Origin: Pavlovales sp. CCMP2436
Lineage: Eukaryota > Haptophyta > Pavlovophyceae > Pavlovales
Length of the DNA stretch: 10,572 bases
Direction: 5' to 3'
NCBI GenBank assembly: GCA_026770615.1
Contig: MU631419.1
Span: 278,957-289,528, forward strand
Under the pieces are notes generated by a model that did not search any database, was not told where the DNA came from, and saw only the letters and a program-made list of their open reading frames with translations. Shown piece by piece: positions 1 to 6,596 of the stretch. The translations under genes were made by a program, and so were the position numbers. Numbering within the stretch: the first letter of the stretch is position 1; every line of letters begins with the position of its first letter.

Positions 1-300
1 GGTGCGTTTATTAAAGTATTAAATTAATTTTTTAATTAATTATTTTCGAGGGGGGGGGGGCATGCTCAAATCGCAACTCGTGCCAGAGGAGGTGCTTTTA
101 TCAAATTATTAAATTAATTAGTTAATTAATATTTCTCGGGGGGGGGGCATGCTCAAGTCGCAACTCGTTCCAGAGGAGGTGCGTTTATTAAATTAATTTA
201 TTTAATTCTTTAATTTTCGGTAGGGTGGCATGCTCAAGTCACAGCTCGTGCCAGAGGAGGTGCGTTTATTTATTTATTTGTTTATTTTTCAGGGGGGGGG
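1..300 (+). repeat. Tandem exon-plus-intron repeat, about 3.4 copies of an 81-90 bp unit
   Basis: The motif GGTGCGTTTATT or a close variant begins at 1, 91, 178 and 259, giving periods of 90, 87 and 81. Each unit holds an AT-rich stretch with TTAATTAA-like runs, a run of G, and then a 30-base GC-balanced block at 62-91, 149-178 and 230-259. The block reads MLKSQLVPEE in all three copies. Each block is followed directly by GT (GTGCTT in the first, GTGCGT in the other two). A pyrimidine-rich tract ending in AG precedes the G run in copies 1 and 3 and at 290-292. I read this as repeated exon plus flanking intron. Being in the first 300 bases, the array may continue left of the window. Confidence 0.85.
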
Positions 301-1391
301 GCACCCACCCACCCACACGCCCACCCACACATTGATTTATTCAACAGGGGCGTGCGACTGTCTGCAATATCTTCCACATCCCGCTCAACCTTATCATGCT
401 GACCCCCATTTTTTTTCTAGCGCTATCTCTGAAATTAATTTTTTTTTAACTCGGCAGGTGCGTACCCACCCACCCACTCACACGCCCACGCACACATCGA
501 TTTCCTCAACAGGTGCGTGCGACGGTGTACAATATTTTCCGCATCCCGCTCAACCTGATCGTGCTAGGCGTGCTGCTCAACTCGCTCTCGCAGTTCGTCG
601 CCTTCTCCGTCTGCGGCTCGATGCTCGCCATCGCCGCCGTGTGCATGCACCAGCTTGGCAGCATGCACGTGCGCGGGTACAGCTCACGTTCCGGTGAGTG
701 CATCCTGCTCGGTAGCGTGGATGATAAGGCAGAGACCTGTCAGCTCTGAGCTCACCAATGTACGCTCCGGTGAGTGGGATGATAAAAATGCAATATTAAA
801 TTCTCCCCCAGATATTTGGCTTATATTACAGCCAGACTTTTTACATTAATTCTGTAAATAGATGATAACGCAGAGACCTGTCAGCTCTGAGCTCGAGCGC
901 CCTCCTAACGGTCTGTAACCTCCTCCCCCCGTGTGATGTCTTCATTATATTACGAAGGGTGCCTACAGATCTACTGCCCCCCCCCCTGAGCTCTGAGCTC
1001 ACCTCTGTCCGAGAGACATCCGGGCGCTTTTTACCGCCGAAGGAGCTGTAAACCCGTATTTTTTGGCAAGTCTCACTACAGTATTTAATTATTACTGCTG
1101 CTGTGGTGGGTACAATGCTGCTCTGGCGCTGCCATCGCACCCTCCAGACCTAAGGAATTCCTGTTCTACTCTGGACAGAGCTCACCTCCTTTTTTTCCAT
1201 CATAATAATAATAATAATAATAATAATAATTGGCTTAGCAGTGTTCTATAATTGTCTATGCCTGTACGATCTCTCCTGAGTGAACGCGAGTATCCTGCCG
1301 CACACTGCTGAGCCAATTATTATTATTATTATCTTAAAAAGGCAAAGACTCCGACTTGGACAACTTCTCCGATACGGACAACACGGTCTGA
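62..1391 (+). CDS. MFSD5: 3' end of a multi-exon MFSD5/MOT2-type molybdate-anion transporter gene
   Basis: This is the partial C-terminal end of a major-facilitator-superfamily membrane transporter; family members import molybdate across a cellular membrane. Proposed exons are 230-259 (or a tandem copy at 62-91 or 149-178), 513-693 and, less surely, 1342-1391. Joining the first two gives LKSQLVPEE followed by VRATVYNIFRIPLNLIV. This matches the family pattern of a V/I-P-E-E segment, then an N-x-F-R-I/V-P-L motif and a hydrophobic helix. The 513-693 exon then encodes two hydrophobic segments (about residues 13-24 and 28-44). It starts after CAG at 510-512 and has a donor GTGAGT at 694. The 1342-1391 exon fits phase 1 and would end the protein in an acidic tail (GKDSDLDNFSDTDNTV, stop 1389-1391). 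Alternatively, reading through the donor stops at 747-749. The N-terminal two-thirds lies left of the window. Family assignment rests on remembered motifs; the last exon is inference. Confidence 0.7.
302..401 (+). pseudogene. Partial tandem copy of the transporter exon and its upstream intron end
   Basis: Positions 302-401 repeat 465-566 with a period of 165. Both have a CACCCACCC-rich tract with CACGCCCAC, then AACAG (acceptor-like, 343-347 and 508-512), then 54 bases aligning codon for codon without gaps. The copy reads GRATVCNIFHIPLNLIML where the main exon reads VRATVYNIFRIPLNLIVL. There are nine base differences, five of them synonymous third positions. Similarity stops at about 401, and the frame continues only to a TAA near 449, so this copy lacks the second membrane segment. 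It is most likely a decaying exon duplicate. A mutually exclusive short exon is possible but not supported by anything else here. Confidence 0.7.
686..1000 (+). repeat. Short direct repeats within the putative last intron
   Basis: A segment of about 36 bases starting GATGATAAGGCAGAGACCTG at 719 recurs with one central change at 861. Both copies run into CAGCTCTGAGCTC. The donor-like block ACG(T/C)TCCGGTGAGTG occurs at 686-700 and again at 761-775. CTCTGAGCTCACC appears again near 990. The repeats lie between the proposed donor at 694 and acceptor at 1341, so the intron may itself have grown by local duplication. The second CCGGTGAGTG is a possible alternative donor. Confidence 0.7.
1201..1331. 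repeat. AAT microsatellite forming one arm of an inverted repeat
   Basis: An (AAT)n run at about 1203-1230 is followed by TTGGCTTAGCAGTGT. The reverse complement of this (ACACTGCTGAGCCAATT plus ATT repeats) lies at 1302-1331. The arms 1215-1244 and 1302-1331 pair over about 30 bases with one mismatch, around a 57-base loop. The right arm ends about ten bases before the AG proposed as acceptor of the last transporter exon. Confidence 0.85.
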
Positions 1392-1964
1392 GGTGCTGCC
1401 CGCACACCGCCGACTGCCACGGCTCCGACCTCCCGGCGGCGATTCGAAGCTTGCGCGCTGCTCTTATATTCTGATATCTTGGGTTCGTAAGTCTGACTTA
1501 GGACTTCGTCCCCTGGTCTGTTGCTGCGCTCACAGTGCCGGGCTCAACTGGTGACCAACGGGAAATGTGCCGCCACGGCAGGGTGGAACTGTCATAAACT
1601 CCTAGTTAGATATAATTAAGCATGATTTCGAACGTGAAATCATTATCCGGTTATAATTAATATAATTAGGTTATATAGTTAATATGTGATAAATGTTGCT
1701 ACTATATTGCTCCACAATGCAAATAGTAATACATGTATATAAATTGCTGATAGGTATATTTAAGCTGGCGCCTGACTGTATTAATAACTGTATATGTAGG
1801 AGTGTCGTGTGTGTGCCGATGCGTCTTGAGGCGCGTGTGTGTGCGATGCGCGGATGCACCCAGAGGGCTCTGGACTTCTCACGCACATCCCACATGCCGC
1901 GTCGGCATGTTCGTCGGGCAGCACCCGCCGCCGATGCCGTGTGCCTTGCTCTCGCCGGCAGCAC
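1392..1964. other. Intergenic spacer between convergent genes
   Basis: No supportable gene is seen. 1392-1480 is GC-rich, like the end of a transcript. 1590-1760 is strongly AT-rich and holds a perfect hairpin at 1622-1643 (8-base stem, 6-base loop). 1800-1860 is GT-rich. A second perfect hairpin lies at 1892-1910 (ACATGCCG, loop CGT), 55-73 bases beyond the stop of the minus-strand gene ending at 1965. Reading frames on both strands here overlap each other and show no consistent coding bias. Confidence 0.6.
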
Positions 1965-2558
1965 CTAGGAAATCCAGAGATTGTACGTGACCGCGATCAC
2001 GAAATCCAGGCCAGGCGAATCGGGGTCAAACTCGAGGCCGCCATACACCTCGAGCTTGTATTGGCCGGAGGTCAGCTTGTTGAGCTTGATGAGGGCGTAG
2101 TATCCGGCGCTGACCCCAAGATATTGAGATGTAGTAAAAATATACGTATGATGATGAGAATATGGGGGGGAGGGGGGGGGGGAGGGGAGGGGGGAGTCAG
2201 CTCCTGCAAATATGTACTTGGAGATATTGAGATGTAGTAGAATAAGTACGTATGTAAATGAGAATACAAGTCACCTTGCACTGGAAGAATAGAGCTTGTT
2301 CTTCTCCATGCCGCCTGAGCCTGCATCGCCGGCGACATGGCCCGCGCCCGGCTTGAAGACCACCGACTTCTCGAAGTAATAGTCGGCGAGCATTTTTCCG
2401 CTGACATACTTGGTGGAGATTGTTGAGGTTCTCCTGCGGTGGCGCAGAAGTTCGGAGTGAAGCGCCGTCGAGAGCTGTCGACGGGAGCTAGAATGACTTC
2501 TAATAATAGAAGTGAGCGCAGAAACGACTCAAGTTTAATCATAGAAACTTACCTTCAT
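1965..2558 (-). CDS. Unrecognised small protein gene, at least two exons
   Basis: Two exons on the minus strand are well supported. The last exon, 2109-1965, follows TCAG at 2113-2110 and ends in TAG (1965-1967). The middle exon runs to 2275 and is followed by donor GTGACT. The split codon (AG+C) keeps the frame, and both exons use mostly G or C in third positions. The joined peptide includes KMLADYYFEKSVVFKPG, MEKNKLYSSS and GYYALIKLNKLTSGQYKLEV, ending VIAVTYNLWIS. Alternating hydrophobic residues suggest a beta-rich fold. A possible first exon is ATG AAG (2558-2553) before GTAAGT, joined in phase 0 to CTCTCG at 2474. This would give about 118 residues, but the acceptor at 2434 is an alternative and further upstream exons cannot be excluded. 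I recognise no family, signal peptide or catalytic motif. Confidence 0.65.
2119..2266. repeat. Intron with internal duplication around a G tract
   Basis: The intron of the minus-strand gene (2274-2110) contains two copies of an approximately 45-base segment starting AGATATTGAGATGTAGTA, at 2119-2163 and 2222-2266. They flank a G-rich tract at 2164-2192 (C-rich on the coding strand). The second copy has small substitutions and a few inserted bases. An additional acceptor-like TTGCAG on the minus strand lies between the copies, so the intron may have arisen by doubling of one shorter intron. Confidence 0.75.
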
Positions 2559-2600
2559 GATGGAGACAAGTTCCTTGCTATCTTAGGTGGACTGCAAATA

Positions 2601-2660
2601 TCCCGGACTGAGAGTCCGGGAGGATCGAGTCAGGTAAATCTGACCAGTGTCAGATTACCT
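2601..2660. other. Two adjacent hairpins
   Basis: 2601-2621 is a perfect 9-base stem (TCCCGGACT / AGTCCGGGA) with loop GAG. 2632-2660 pairs AGGTAAATCTGAC with GTCAGATTACCT around CAGT, with one bulged A. Both lie just upstream of the possible first exon of the minus-strand gene, so they could sit in its promoter or 5' leader. No function can be assigned from sequence alone. Confidence 0.8.
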
Positions 2661-2778
2661 TGACAGCTCTCAGAGCAAATCGTTTCGACTTTATTTCAGG
2701 CCCTTCGTTGCATAAATATGTAGTCGAAGAGTATATCTTATCTGAAATGCTTAACCCGTTCTGGGGTTCCAGGTTGAG

Positions 2779-2902
2779 GTACAGTACCTTCACGGCAAAC
2801 ACTCTTGGAGCAAGTGACGTCTTGGCTATGGCTCAGATCACCCCCGGGCAGTGGACGACCATCCTGAGCGCTTCGCCGAAGGCAACAACGAAATGTGGCC
2901 AA
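2779..2902 (+). CDS. Exon-like segment, plus strand, unrecognised
   Basis: The frame covering this stretch reads TFTANTLGASDV, LAMAQITPGQWTTILSASPK and ATTKCG. From 2815 to 2880, 19 of 22 third positions are G or C, which is coding-like, whereas the two minus-strand frames I checked are weaker. The flanks are AT-rich. The frame stays open upstream to about 2660 and downstream to a TAG at 2930, but no start, splice partner or family is apparent. It may be an exon remnant. An alternative minus-strand reading (VFAVKVLYLNLEPQNG) is less biased and is interrupted by TGA. Confidence 0.25.
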
Positions 2903-2932
2903 CAAAAATTTAAATATATGTATCTGCAGTAG

Positions 2933-3296
2933 ATTTGTATCTAACTTTTTATAAAAATGAACTCTCAATAACCAACCTATTTCTTAAAATTACACACGAA
3001 AAATTCAGAATGCTATATGCTGTATCCACAATTTCTCACATTTGAAAATACTTCTTCGTTGTGCTAAATACTGTATCCACCAACCCCCCTTTTTAAAAAG
3101 CACGTTGTTAGTTACTAATTTACTACCCCACGCATTCAAACTCACAAATTTCTGATAAATGTACCAAATAGAGCTCTCCAAACCGAATCCAGCAAGCCTA
3201 GAGCGAGCTCTGTCTTCAATTATGGAGGCTAACAGTGCTCAAGATGGTCGTCCCCCACTTGCAGACTGACCGGGGGTGACCGACGCCATAGTCTCT
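2933..3296. other. AT-rich spacer with no gene seen
   Basis: No convincing reading frame or RNA gene is seen. CTGTATCCAC occurs twice within 60 bases (about 3020 and 3070). The stretch becomes GC-richer from about 3170, leading into the repeat nest. Confidence 0.5.
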
Positions 3297-3440
3297 TTAT
3301 GAACCGACGATGACGGGTCTGGAGCGAAATAAGTTATATCAGATGGCGGTACCTGCTGGCACGGCGGGTTCACTCTTCGGGGTGACGTCGTTATGAACCG
3401 ACGACGATGAGGGGTCTCGAGCGGAATACATTTTATTAAT
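3297..3440 (+). repeat. Two direct copies of a dispersed repeat
   Basis: TTATGAACCGACGA followed by TGA, GGGTCT, GAGCG and AATA occurs at 3297-3337 and at 3390-3440. The second copy has an extra CGA triplet. A third copy lies inverted at 5152-5211. The spacing of the two plus-strand copies is about 93 bases. Confidence 0.8.
3362..3440 (+). repeat. Left arm of a wide inverted repeat
   Basis: This stretch (core GTGACGTCGTTATGAACCGA at 3382) is matched in reverse complement by 5152-5230. The core from GTGACGTCG through CTCGAGCGGAATA is nearly identical, with weaker similarity on both sides. The two arms enclose about 1.7 kb of repeat-rich DNA without a recognisable gene. They could be the ends of a non-autonomous element or two independent insertions of the same repeat. 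Confidence 0.7.
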
Positions 3441-3519
3441 CTAGCTCTTCTAGCTACGCCTCGAGCGAACCAGAGCGCACCGAGTGTTCCTCAACGCTTG
3501 GGTCCGGTGGAGACCTGCT

Positions 3520-3780
3520 TGAGAGCGGACATTTATTTAGATTTTTACCCACTGCGCTCGTACATGTGCACGCACGGAGTCGTCACCGGGTCGAAGAGCG
3601 GTCAAGCGTGAACGGGCAGACGAGCGCCTGGACTGCCATCTCCGCACCGACGCTCAGAGCTCTGGGCGTTGAGTGGGCAGAGCGGAGCTGAGCGCCCCCC
3701 TTGAGCGTTAAGCAGGGCATCGCCGTCGCGCGCCATGTAAAGTGGAAGATGATGTCCGAAGATGCGAATATCAAGGCGAA
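3520..3780. other. GC-rich islet, coding status undecided
   Basis: A GC-rich block inside AT-rich DNA. Both strands carry moderately coding-like frames. The minus frame ends at a TGA at 3583-3585 and includes IIFHFTWRATAMPCLTLKGG. The plus frame ends at a TGA near 3690 and includes NGQTSAWTAISAPTLRALGV. Neither has clear splice signals or a family resemblance I recognise, so I make no gene call. It may be an old captured exon. Confidence 0.3.
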
Positions 3781-3895
3781 AACAAGTTCGAAAGGTTCAC
3801 CAGGATATATATTACTGATAGGGATTCATATAATTTATAGCTGCCTGTTGATTCATCAGTTCCTAGCTTATTACTTACTAAGGATCCAGCTGCAA

Positions 3896-4410
3896 GTGTA
3901 CACACCCCGATTGGGTCTTGTGTGCATACCCCGGAAGTGTAAATATTGTTGGAGGTATGGCTCTTGTATATGCTCTTATAGCTACTGGCCAGGGCTATTG
4001 CATATACTCAAGCTATACTGCCTACATGCCTGCCCGCAGCACACAGCACCGCACACACTTACTGGCCACAGCCCGTGTCATACGGGAGCCAGTTGCTGGT
4101 TTGGCTCAGTTTAAATTGTGATTGCCACTCAGTGATCGCTCAGTTTGCCGTCCGCCGCTGATCGCTTTGCGCTGATCGCTCGTGAAGATCTAACTCGCTG
4201 TATTTGATCCTGCCGCCCGTCGAGACGAAGGGCACCCTCTAGCGCTGCAAGGACTATAGGAGAGACGGAGCGACCGGCTAACACCAACAAGTATCTACAA
4301 ATACGTTCGTCCCCGGACAGGTTTCCACCGAACCCAAGCGTTGAGAAAACACTCAGATGTAAACACCCTGATCAGGTCTTGCGTAGACACCCCGGAATTT
4401 TGTGGAGGTA
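3896..4410 (+). repeat. Direct repeat pair 3896-3957 and 4357-4410
   Basis: Both copies share ACACCC(C/T)GAT, GGTCTTG, ACCCCGGAA and TTGTGGAGGTA (TTGTTGGAGGTA in the left copy), with a few indels. The left copy is 62 bases and the right copy 54. No coding frame is preserved between them, so this is a dispersed noncoding repeat. Confidence 0.75.
4133..4180 (+). repeat. Three TGATCGCT motifs
   Basis: TGATCGCT occurs at 4133-4140, 4159-4166 and 4173-4180, the last two inside GCTGATCGCT. This is a short clustered motif of unknown meaning, perhaps only local duplication. Confidence 0.7.
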
Positions 4411-4473
4411 AACAGTCTCTGACTGAGGCCTGAGCTCGAAAAACTTTGCGGACAGGGGCACGCCTTGGAATAT

Positions 4474-4995
4474 GCCCGATTTAACTACTCCCCGGTTGTA
4501 CGCGGGAGTAATAGTGATGTATTGCTGATAAATAAGTTACTATTATTACAGTAGCGGCTCAGCATGGTTCAACAGGTGGTGTTCACTCAAAGACTTGGTC
4601 GATGTCAGGCATCAGTCCTGGTAGCAGGGGTCGTAGAGGTGAAGTTGGTGACGAACTCGTAGCAGATGCCATAGGCTCTCCCCTCCCCCACGCAAAGCTC
4701 ACGTCCATCTAGGTGCGTGTGCCCTGTCCGCCGCGGCCGCCGCAGCCGAGGCATGATTGCTTCGATACATACGTACAAAAATTACTAATATTTTATACGA
4801 TGCTGGTAATTGTTATTGGGCACAGTTGTTGCAGTTGCAGCAGTGTATTATATTTATCATCACCCCATACACTACCAGGACTGATGTCTGACGTCGGTCT
4901 GTGAGTGAACACCACCTGTTGTGAGTGTTAAACCATGTACTGACCCGCTATGTAAATTGTAATGATAAAAATTGTGTTTGAGGGTATAATCGGGC
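4474..4995. mobile_element. Foldback / MITE-like element with long inverted arms
   Basis: The left arm 4553-4623 (starting AGCGGCTCAGCATGGTTCAA) pairs with the reverse complement of 4873-4949 over about 70 bases, with a small insertion and substitutions. Weaker outer similarity continues: GCCCGATTTAACTACTCCCC at 4474-4493 against the reverse complement of 4980-4995. The left arm, including the outer TAACTACTCCCC block, recurs at 10419-10520. No transposase is encoded. Long imperfect inverted ends, a short interior and multiple copies fit a non-autonomous foldback or MITE-type element. A clear target-site duplication was not found, so the exact ends are uncertain. Confidence 0.65.
4605..4715 (-). 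CDS. Exon-like reading frame inside the foldback element
   Basis: The minus frame ending in TGA at 4605-4607 reads HLDGRELCVGEGRAYGICYE and then FVTNFTSTTPATRTDA. In the 30 codons up to the stop, about 22 third positions are G or C, unlike the AT-rich remainder of the element. There is no start codon and no defined acceptor, and the C-terminal residues lie in the left inverted arm. It could be a terminal exon, a captured exon fragment, or chance. I recognise no family. Confidence 0.3.
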   Translation of the reverse strand, partial: HLDGRELCVGEGRAYGICYEFVTNFTSTTPATRTDA

Positions 4996-5151
4996 TATTT
5001 TGTCAGTTGAATGCGTTATGTAAACCTCGAATTCGAAGGATACAGACTATGTACAGCCGCCTACTCTACGGCTGCGAATCCGGAGTCCTGACCTGAATGA
5101 ACTGCTACGTTTAATTCTATGTATAAGCGAAATTCCGGCGGCTCGACTTCG

Positions 5152-5230
5152 TTAATATGTAATTTATTCCGCTCGAGTCATCTCATCGTCGTCGGTTCAT
5201 AACGACGTCACTTTCGCAAGTGAATCCGCT
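5152..5230 (-). repeat. Right arm of the wide inverted repeat
   Basis: The reverse complement of this stretch matches 3362-3440, including the GTGACGTCGTTATGAACCGA core and CTCGAGCGGAATA. It lies 77-155 bases beyond the VPS36 stop codon, in the 3' flank of that gene. A 14-base perfect palindrome (GCCTATATATAGGC) follows at 5253-5266. Confidence 0.75.
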
Positions 5231-5306
5231 GTTCCATCAGCTCTTCAGCTGCGCCTATATATAGGCTGCCAATGACGACGCACTTTGAACGATAGCAGTC
5301 ACCGGC

Positions 5307-6506
5307 TCACCGCGCGATCGGCGGACTCAACGGCAGCCCACGTGTCAGTGTTGCGAGCGCTAGCCTCGCATCAGGGCTGTCAGCGAAAATGTTGGGAAAG
5401 AACGCAAGTGAGTCGCCGCGCTTGCCATCGCGGCAGAGCCTCCGCTGCTGCTCGAGCGTGAGCAAGTACTCGTTCGCCAGCAGCAACGAAATGCCCGTGC
5501 TGAGCCCCACCTCGACGGCGCTCACGCCAGCCGGACAGCAGGCGAGCTGCACAATTTTTGCCTCCAGATCCTCCTCGTTATTTCTTAGGAGGCGGAGCGC
5601 TAAAGCACCGCTGCTGAAGGTTACCAACCGCGCCGGCAGCGCAAGCTCAGAAAGCAGCTCGCACGCCGTTAAAAGGTCTGATGGACTCACCATCTCGGTC
5701 CCTCGCGCGCGGTTAAAGAGGCAATACACGTCCGTCAGCGACAGCACGCCGTGGTTCGCCGTGAGAGGTGCCTCTGTAAAGTCAGCGACCTGCAAGGCGA
5801 GCTCGCGGTGGAAGGCGGCGCCGTGCGAGGCGCGCGTGACTGGCGAAGCTATCCCAAAAAGCCCGAAGCGCTCCAGAACCGCCTGCTCCTCCGCCTGCTC
5901 CACGGCGTCCTCTCTCCCGCCCGCGCGACCGCGCGCGCCGAGCCGCTCGGCAAGGTCCACCATCTCCTTGGCGTGGGCTGCAAGCGTCTCGAGATCGGAG
6001 AAGGCCTGGGCCATTGAGTGGTCCACAGAGGCAGACGAGAGAACCTGGCCTCGCAAGATGCCAGCCACGCCCGCCTTGGTTGTCGTGAAGAGCACGGGCG
6101 CGGCCTTGCGCTGCGCGTCAGCGAGCTCCGCCTGCCTGCGTGCGCTCTGCAGCGTGAGCGTCTCGCGAAACTGGTCGCGGTGGGCGGGTTTGCGGAACCC
6201 AAGCACAACGGCCGACGAGCTCTCACGACCGCCCTCCGCCCGGGTCGCGGCGCGCAGCTCGAGATCCAAGAGCGCGTGGCCAAAGCCGAGGAAGCCCGAG
6301 GAGCGCTCCGTGCACGATCCCACAGCCGCCAGCTCGAAGCCGATTGCGGCTTCGGAGAATATCACGCGCCGATTCGTCACGACGGCGGTGCAGGCCGTCC
6401 ACGAGCTGCCGCCGTGCTCAAGGCTGACGCCGAGGCTCACGAGGCACTCCACCTCGTCCTCCATGAGCCGGACGCGGCCTGCGGCCGTCAGCTCGATGGG
6501 CTCCAT
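5307..6506 (-). CDS. VPS36: ESCRT-II subunit Vps36 (EAP45 family)
   Basis: Vps36 is a cytosolic subunit of ESCRT-II, acting with Vps22 and Vps25 on endosomal membranes to sort ubiquitinated cargo into multivesicular bodies. From the chosen start (ATG 6506) the product is 399 residues, close to the roughly 390 of animal Vps36. Residues 1-125 resemble a GLUE/PH-like domain (ECLVSLGVSLEHGG, VTNRRVIF). Residues 145-185 carry the helical GVAGILRGQ...FSDLETLAAHAKEMVDLAE block. The EAP30 winged-helix region contains GIASPVTR (218-225), LSLTDVYCLFNRARGTEMVS (255-274) and LCRDGKRGD...FFPNIF (357-374). These are strong family matches. It is intronless and complete. An in-frame ATG at 6596 would add 30 residues; I chose 6506 because the GLUE strand begins a few residues later. 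Zinc-finger insertions of yeast Vps36 are absent. The antisense strand is open for long stretches, which is a GC artefact. Confidence 0.93.
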   Translation of the reverse strand: MEPIELTAAGRVRLMEDEVECLVSLGVSLEHGGSSWTACTAVVTNRRVIFSEAAIGFELAAVGSCTERSSGFLGFGHALLDLELRAATRAEGGRESSSAVVLGFRKPAHRDQFRETLTLQSARRQAELADAQRKAAPVLFTTTKAGVAGILRGQVLSSASVDHSMAQAFSDLETLAAHAKEMVDLAERLGARGRAGGREDAVEQAEEQAVLERFGLFGIASPVTRASHGAAFHRELALQVADFTEAPLTANHGVLSLTDVYCLFNRARGTEMVSPSDLLTACELLSELALPARLVTFSSGALALRLLRNNEEDLEAKIVQLACCPAGVSAVEVGLSTGISLLLANEYLLTLEQQRRLCRDGKRGDSLAFFPNIFADSPDARLALATLTRGLPLSPPIAR

Positions 6507-6596
6507 CGGGCGGCAGTAGCGCAGCCCGCACACGCGCCCCTCTCGCCGCTCAGGAACGCCCACTCCCCGCTCGACAGCAGAGCCGCTCGAGCTCAT

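Larger units (their letters stand above)
3482..4354. repeat. Inverted repeat pair 3482-3517 and 4318-4354
   Basis: GAGTGTTCCTCAACGCTTGG and the 16 bases after it (3482-3517) match the reverse complement of 4318-4354 with a few substitutions and a one-base length difference. The arms are about 800 bases apart and lie inside the wider 3362/5230 pair. The right arm directly abuts the second copy of the 3896/4357 direct repeat. Confidence 0.8.

Noticed and set aside
1..300. CRISPR-like array
   Set aside because: The spacing is regular, but the variable parts are AT-rich and mutually similar, there are no unique spacers, and the repeated block is a codon-conserved exon in a eukaryotic gene.
506..703. 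Minus-strand frame opposite the transporter exon
   Set aside because: The plus strand matches MFSD5-family motifs with proper splice signals, so the minus frame is a shadow.
1201..1230. Poly-Asn coding tract
   Set aside because: It is only a translation of the AAT microsatellite, forming an arm of an inverted repeat in noncoding DNA.
1839..2237. 132-codon plus-strand frame ending in a Gly/Glu run
   Set aside because: It crosses the well-supported minus-strand exon and intron. The Gly run is the intronic G tract.
3701..4114. 137-codon plus-strand frame
   Set aside because: It runs through AT-rich DNA and a dispersed repeat copy, with Cys/Tyr/His-rich composition typical of noncoding DNA and no motif.
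5389..6519. Long plus-strand open frame (376 codons) and another at 6018-6737, opposite VPS36
   Set aside because: Both are antisense to a gene with clear family motifs. The sequences are Arg/Ser/Ala-rich and arise from high GC in third positions. No family resemblance is seen.
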